The position numbers and the translations under genes were made by a program. The notes beneath the pieces were generated by a model, which was given only the letters and a program-made list of their open reading frames with translations, searched no databases and was not told the DNA's origin. From Atrichornis clamosus (Eukaryota > Chordata > Aves > Passeriformes > Menuridae): a stretch of 64,000 nucleotides of DNA. Location of the stretch: NCBI GenBank assembly GCA_013400975.1, contig WBMZ01004647.1:155859-219858 (forward strand), in the 5' to 3' direction. This document shows, one piece after another, positions 55,927 to 64,000 of this stretch (within the stretch, counting starts at the first letter, position 1; each line of letters begins with the position of its first letter).

Positions 55927-57030
55927 ATAGAATCACAGAATCATAGAATCTGCTGTTTGAAGGGACCCATCAGGATCAAGTCCAACTCTTGGCCCTGCAC
56001 AGGGCACCCCAGGAGTCACCACGTACCTCGCAGCATTGTCCAAACATTTATTGGACTCTCTCAGGCTTGGTGCTGTGGCCACTTTCCTGGGGAGCCTGTT
56101 CAAGTGCCCAGCCACCCTCTGGGTAAAGAACTGTTTCTGATATCCAGCCTAAACCTGTCCTGACACAGTTTCATGCCACTCCCTCAGGTCCTGTCACTGG
56201 CCACCACAGAGAAGAGATGCCTGCCCCTCCTCTTCCCCTTGTGAGGATGTTGAAGACTGCAATGAACTCTCCCCTCAGTCTCTTACTGGCTGAAGAAGCC
56301 TAGTGACCTCAGCCACTCCTCATAAGGCTTCCCCTCCAAGCCCTTCATGATCCTTGTTGCCATCCATTGAACACTCTCCAACAGCTTAATATAATTTTTA
56401 TATTGTGGTGCCCTAAACTGCCCCCCAGCACTCGAGGTGAGGCCGCCCCAGAGCAGAGCAGAGTGGGACGATCCCCTCCCTTGCCTGGCTGGCGATGCTG
56501 GGCCTGATGCACCCCAGGACACAGTTGGTCCTCCTGGCTGCCAGGGCACTGCTGACTCAGATTCAACTCGCCACTGACCAGCACCCCAGGTCCCTTTCTG
56601 CTGTGGTGCTCATCAGCCTCTTGTTCCCCAGTCTGTGTCACACAACCAGGATTGCCTTGGACCAGTTGCAAAATCTGGCATTTTCCCTTGTTAAACTTCA
56701 TATGGTTAGTGATTGCCCATCTCTCTAATTCCTCAAGATCTCTCTGCAGGGCCTCTTTGCCCTGGAGGGAGTTGACATCTCCTCCCTATTTGCTGTTGGG
56801 AAAGTTACTTAGTATTTCATTGAGTCCTGTGTCCAAATTGTTAATGAAGATGTTGAAGAGAACTGGGCTGAGGATGGAGCCCTGTGGAACCCCGCTAGCA
56901 GCTGGATCCCAGCCTGATATTACTCCATTCACTGTAATTATTTGTGCTTGACCTATGAGCCAGTTGCTCACCAACCATGCAATACAGTTATCTAGCTGTG
57001 TGTTGGACATTTTATCCAGAAGAATAAGTG
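55927..57030 (-). mobile_element. CR1 LINE, 5'-truncated copy with intact 3' end
   Basis: The 3' end lies at 55927, marked by the diagnostic CR1 octamers (ATAGAATCACAGAATCATAG on +). Going leftward on the minus strand the element shows 3' UTR, then the RT C-terminal region (MKFNKGKCQILQL, SQQCPGSQ; about 56345-56701), then the RT core [19 protein letters not shown] (about 56830-56890). It stops at about 57030 in the segment upstream of the GVPQGS motif. It is the youngest-looking CR1 in the window, since long protein stretches survive with one or two frame shifts. It opposes FSTL5 and lies about 0.8 kb before the exon at 57864. No full ORF2 remains. Confidence 0.93.
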
Positions 57031-57370
57031 TCTTAACATCTTCATTCATGATCTGGATGATGGGGCAGAGTTCTACCTCTAGCAGTTTTGCAGCTGATAC
57101 CAAACTGGGAGGAGTGGATGATAGACTACAGAGTCATGCTGCTATTCATGGGGAGTTTGACAGAATGGAGAAATGAACCAGCAGGAACTTCATGAAGTTC
57201 AACAAGAAGTGCTAGAGTCCTGCACCCTGGGAGAACAATCCCCATGCACCAGTATATCCTGGGAACCGCCTAGTGGAAAGCATCTTGGCAGAAAAAGACC
57301 TCAGATGGAAATTGGGTTGAACATAAGCCAGTGATATGTCCCTGTGGTAAAGATGGCAAATGGTATCGTG
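57031..57370 (+). mobile_element. Second CR1 fragment, inverted relative to its neighbour
   Basis: From about 57031 the sequence switches to CR1 sense orientation on the + strand. ATCTTCATTCATGATCTGGA is the RT FNIFINDLD segment. GCAGCTGATACCAAACTGGG follows as a damaged A-D-D-T-K-L-G segment around the catalytic motif. AACTTCATGAAGTTCAACAA then matches the MKFNKGK region, and the match fades near 57370 without reaching a 3' tail. The same RT region is present in the minus-strand copy, so the two overlap in element coordinates and form an inverted repeat. Confidence 0.85.
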
Positions 57371-57826
57371 GGCACAGAATGTCTTGTTGGAACTGGTATA
57401 AAGTAGTATAAACCTGAACAGGTTTTATACGGGTAAAATGGATTGTTGATAGGTGTTTTGCAAAGAGGGAAAAGATGAAGATGAAATGTTAAGTTTTGTG
57501 AAACAAAATTACAATCTCTGCACAGCATATCATGACTTACTAGTTGTACAGTGTTCATATTTTATAAAGAAATCTAGAGAGAAATAAAAATTTTATTATT
57601 CAATCACAAACTATTGAATTAGAATTGAGGTTTTTTCATTGACACCACGATCATTGAAAAGAGGTTTTTCTCACAGAATATTTTTTCTGCTTCATAAGTT
57701 TTCTGAGACAGAGTTCTGCATTGAATGTCACTGAATATCTGACTAATATCACATCTGTGTGTTGGTATATATAGCTGCAGAAGTCTTTAGAATTGCTTAT
57801 AATAATTTTTCTTAAAATGGAGATAA

Positions 57827-60313
<2,487 letters not shown>

Positions 60314-60865
60314 TAATCAGTATTAAAACTATGAAACGTTAAAATGATTTTGTGTAGATAGCTGATTTAAAAAATAAAGTTCAATTAATGGTATTAAAGA
60401 GTCACCAAAGGCAGAGTGCGCAATCGGCAGTTTATTTAGAAGTAAAATGAAATCTCTGATTCATTCTGTCAATCAACATAGTTTTCACGTTGCTGTTAAA
60501 TTTTTGATAGTTTCCTCATGATAGATGTGTTACATATGAAGGGAATGTGAAGGGAAAATGGAACTGGATATCTATATATGGCATAGTATTAGAATGATTT
60601 CTGGAGATTGATGGGGGTGCGGGAGGAAGACCTTTTCTTCCTATATGTTCTTGAGATATACCAAGAGTCAAAATTGACCCTCATGTCATGAGAGCAATCA
60701 TAAGACTTGATGTCACCTGCTGACATGCCCAGCAGGTCCAGATCAGTTGCAGCCTGTCCGTGCTGTCTTGTGCCTGGATGAATATGGTTCATCAGGAATG
60801 TGGAGCATCAGTGACCACATTCACATGCTAACTCCATTCCTGAGTTTATACTCCACCCATTTTTG

Positions 60866-60905
60866 GTTGGTTGGCTGGTATTGTTTGTTTTGTTTGTTTT
60901 TTTTC
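60866..60905. repeat. G/T-rich tract
   Basis: GGTTGGTTGGCTGG followed by TTGTTTGTTTTGTTTG and T runs. Confidence 0.75.
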
Positions 60906-63900
60906 CCCTTGAATCTGTTGCTTTAATGAATACTGCATATTCGTTAGAAATATATCTAGTAAAATGATAGTTATTTTACTAGTGAGTCTGATTGCATTAA
61001 CTTAAGGCATTCCTGTTTATTTAAAAGCTTATTCAGCAGTGCCAAGTACTCGACAGGATACTAGAGGCAGAATTAGTAGCGCTGCAAGTCTGCCTGACAC
61101 TTCCAAGCCACAGGATGTTGAGTTCGGTTACATATAGGTTTACTAGATTTTAAATATTTTAGAGGAAATCTTCCATGCAGGAAAATCTTATAAACCAAAT
61201 GTTAATATCTTTACTTAGATGCTTTTAGTAACACTAATTATAATTGTCTTTTCAAAAGTCTTAACATGGGGATTTTTAAGTGTCATTAAAATGACTGCTC
61301 AGACATTTCTGAGAAGGCATCTGATGATAAATAAATTGTTTGATCATGCTGAATTTCTGGTAATCTGATGATATGAAGTAGTTGGCCACTTTGATTTACC
61401 TTTTGCATTGTGTGAAAAATGTTGTGAATGTTGCCAAATTACAAAACCCTAACGAACTCTGATTTGTATATGTTTGGCTAAAACTTGTTTGGCCTTAGCA
61501 ACAAAATATTTGTATCCAACCATCCAGTTTCCAAGTGTTTTAGTTACCTGATTTTGTCTTCTGAACACCTGATCTTCTGTGATTATGTAGGGAAATCCAT
61601 ACCAATGTAAAATACTTGTTTAAGGACTTGTAATGGGATGTAATTATTTTAGCTCTGCTAAGTTTGCAGAATTTGTGGAATCACATGCCATGTAATGAAC
61701 ACTGATTGTAAGAAATGCTTTAATATCTAGCAGCAGTAAGTTGTTAGAATGACTGTTGGTGTCATGTAAGATGTAAATGAAGGAAGACAGAATATAAACA
61801 AATTGTTTCTAAGACAATTCATCCAAAAGATAAAGTAGTCTTTCCTCCTATAAAAGTATTTTATGTTTTATGTTGTTTTATGTTGTATGTTGAAGGGAGG
61901 CATTTTACCATTATGTTCGTTGGTGTCAGAACATGGTTTCTTAAAAATTGGTGCATGTGTAAATATTTGTATAGTCCATAGCTGTATAATTGTGGCATTC
62001 AAATTTAGATCCAGCATGATGAACTCCAATTTGCTTGCTTTGGCTCGGAAACCAATTTCACTACATGCAAGTGACTAAGGTACCTAGTAATAAAAAAGCA
62101 GTTACTCTCAATATCATTATCACAACTACATGAATAAATTGCCTTAACAGGTACAAATTTTGTCAGAGGAGTTTAAAAAACCGCTGCTGTTTTAAAAATA
62201 TTCCTTTACAGGAAGGAGTTGCTAGCATTAGAAAACTGATACTAGAGAAGGAAGGGCCTCATTATTAACTCTTCTCTGATTGTTTTTATATTTCCCCCAA
62301 AATTCTTGTTCATGCAGAAAATTTGGGATTATTAGAGAATAAAATTACATAGGTAAAGCCACTTGGATAGGATTGTGGCCTCTTTTTTTACCCCATCCAC
62401 ACGTATTAAACACAATGCTACTGCTATTTTAATTTTAAGCCTGTTGATTAGGTCACAAGTGACATTCTGATGTCACTGATGAATGTAAATGTGATTCCAT
62501 ATGATCTGATTCCATATGATCTGATATATAAAAATGTCATTGATGACATTTTTATAAATTATTTTGCTTTTATCTTCCTTCAAGAGAATAAAGCAGGCAC
62601 ATTTACTTTTTTCTTTTTTTTTTTTTTGTTCCTTCCTGGAAATCTTAGAATACTGTTTTGAATAAAATAAGATCAAATTTTCACTAGCTTGTCAGTTAAT
62701 CTGGGCTTTTCTCCTTTGTAATGTCACATAAGATAAAAATCAAAGCAAAATAAAAGCATTTCTGAACATGGAGTTGATTTGCTATTGAAAGGTTAGTGAG
62801 AACTTTACAGTTGAGCTCTAAAATATAAAGTACAATTGCACTGCCTTGAGCATGACAGTAATTTCAAAAGCCACATAAGAAATACAGAACATGATTCCAT
62901 TATTACCAGTGCATGTATTTTATTTCCTAGAAAGTTTAATAGTCAAAGTAAATGTTCACTTTAGTACTTATCTGATCCATTGTTTATGTGCATGTGTTAA
63001 CTCTTGGGGATTAAAGCTACTTTGCACAATAAATGAAATTTTTATTATTTTTCTGTGGAATCTCGCTTTCAATACATCCCAAATTTATGGAAAAATCAGT
63101 CCAGTGCTTTGAGAAAAAATTAATATATATTGCAGAAAGGGTATGGCTAGTTCAGTTCTCTGTAAATGGGTAACATAAACAGCTCTTAGGTGAAAATATT
63201 ATCTTTTCTGGCACCACTAACTAAATTAAAGTCAGTGCCATTATGAATAAATAGATTATTAAATAATAAGCACAGCTTTACTTCTCCTGTCTGTCTAAAA
63301 AGACTACCAGATTGTTAGGTTTTCAAAATTCACAGGATTGTTACAGATACATGTAATGCATGTGTATTGTAAAGGGAAAAGAAATGGAGTGAATGGCAAA
63401 CCTATACTGAATTGTGGGAAGTTAGTAGGAAAAAAAAAAATTACGCAATGCAATGTATGTCTTAAGGGTGCTAGGATATTGCTTATTTTAAAGTTTCCAG
63501 TTTCAGAAATTTCAAATCCAGTTGCCAAGAAAAGTCAATATACTTAGATGATAATGGTTCATTATCAGAATGGTAATCTAGATGAAAGTGAATGCAAACT
63601 ACTCTGAAAATTCTTTGTCATCCAGATCTGTTCAGTAAATGCCAGCACTGAACACAGAACCATTGTTCTGTCTCACATAGATAAAACTTTTCATATCAGA
63701 TGACAGACTCAAGGACAGTTTGGCCTCTTTTTAGTACATCAAACTTTTTCAATGTGCACTAAAAATAAGACTTCTGAAAATGTGCTTTCATTTTAACATT
63801 GTCTTAGTTGAGAGAAATTAAAGTATTTTCTTTAAAATATTTTTAAATTTAGCCATGCCTTTTACCTATTAACGCATTCTGTAGCTGAAATATTGAATGC

Positions 63901-63982
63901 TTAAAAACTGTGTCCCAACACATGGATGGATACGTTTTGCTAGATTTGTGAAGTTATACTGGACACTTTTAGTTTATATTAC

Positions 63983-64000
63983 TGTCGTGGTTTTGCTAGA
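63983..64000 (+). mobile_element. Possible LTR 5' terminus at window edge
   Basis: The window ends TGTCGTGGTTTTGCTAGA, which resembles the start of the LTR at 36145 (TGTCTTGGTTCTGG) and other avian LTR ends. With 18 bases this is only suggestive. Confidence 0.3.

Noticed and set aside
55804..57176. Several open frames on both strands as host genes
   Set aside because: All coincide with the two CR1 fragments and their antisense shadows.

Overview
This is vertebrate nuclear DNA, almost certainly from a bird. It is AT-rich and intron-like, with no bacterial-style coding. The repeats are the kinds that dominate bird genomes: CR1 LINE fragments, one still carrying the diagnostic 3' terminal octamer repeats, and endogenous retrovirus LTRs of avian ERVL-like and ERVK-like types. 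I see no mammalian Alu or L1.

The only gene I can support is on the + strand: four consecutive internal exons of FSTL5 (follistatin-like 5) at 30449-30615, 50749-50869, 57864-58025 and 60129-60263. They join in frame with canonical AG/GT splice sites and encode 195 codons' worth of sequence spanning the two immunoglobulin-like domains. The window holds neither the start of the gene (signal peptide, Kazal and EF-hand exons upstream) nor its end (C-terminal part downstream). The introns are at least 30.4, 20.1, 7.0, 2.1 and at least 3.7 kb, so about 99% of the window is intron.

Layout: 1-30448 is upstream intron with a CR1 3' tail (about 9220-9345, +), an old CR1 fragment (about 14557-15140, -), a weak LTR candidate (about 16306-16560, -), a T45 tract (24080-24124) and simple repeats. 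Intron 30616-50748 is the most repeat-rich. It holds an LTR that encloses a CR1 fragment and is bracketed by a 5-bp direct repeat (32030-33149, +), a solo LTR (36145-36586, +), a degenerate ERVK-like 3' LTR with part of env (about 37374-38600, -) and a CR1 fragment from the endonuclease/RT linker region (about 49642-50263, +). Intron 50870-57863 holds two CR1 fragments placed head to head (55927-57030, -; 57031-57370, +). The last two introns show only low-complexity tracts and a possible LTR terminus at the very end.

I found no tRNA, rRNA, CRISPR array, intact transposon ORF or novel gene system. The findings of interest are repeat architecture (LTR enclosing CR1, head-to-head CR1, truncated ERVK) and possible regulatory sequence in the large introns. 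All repeat family names come from recognition by memory, not from a database search.
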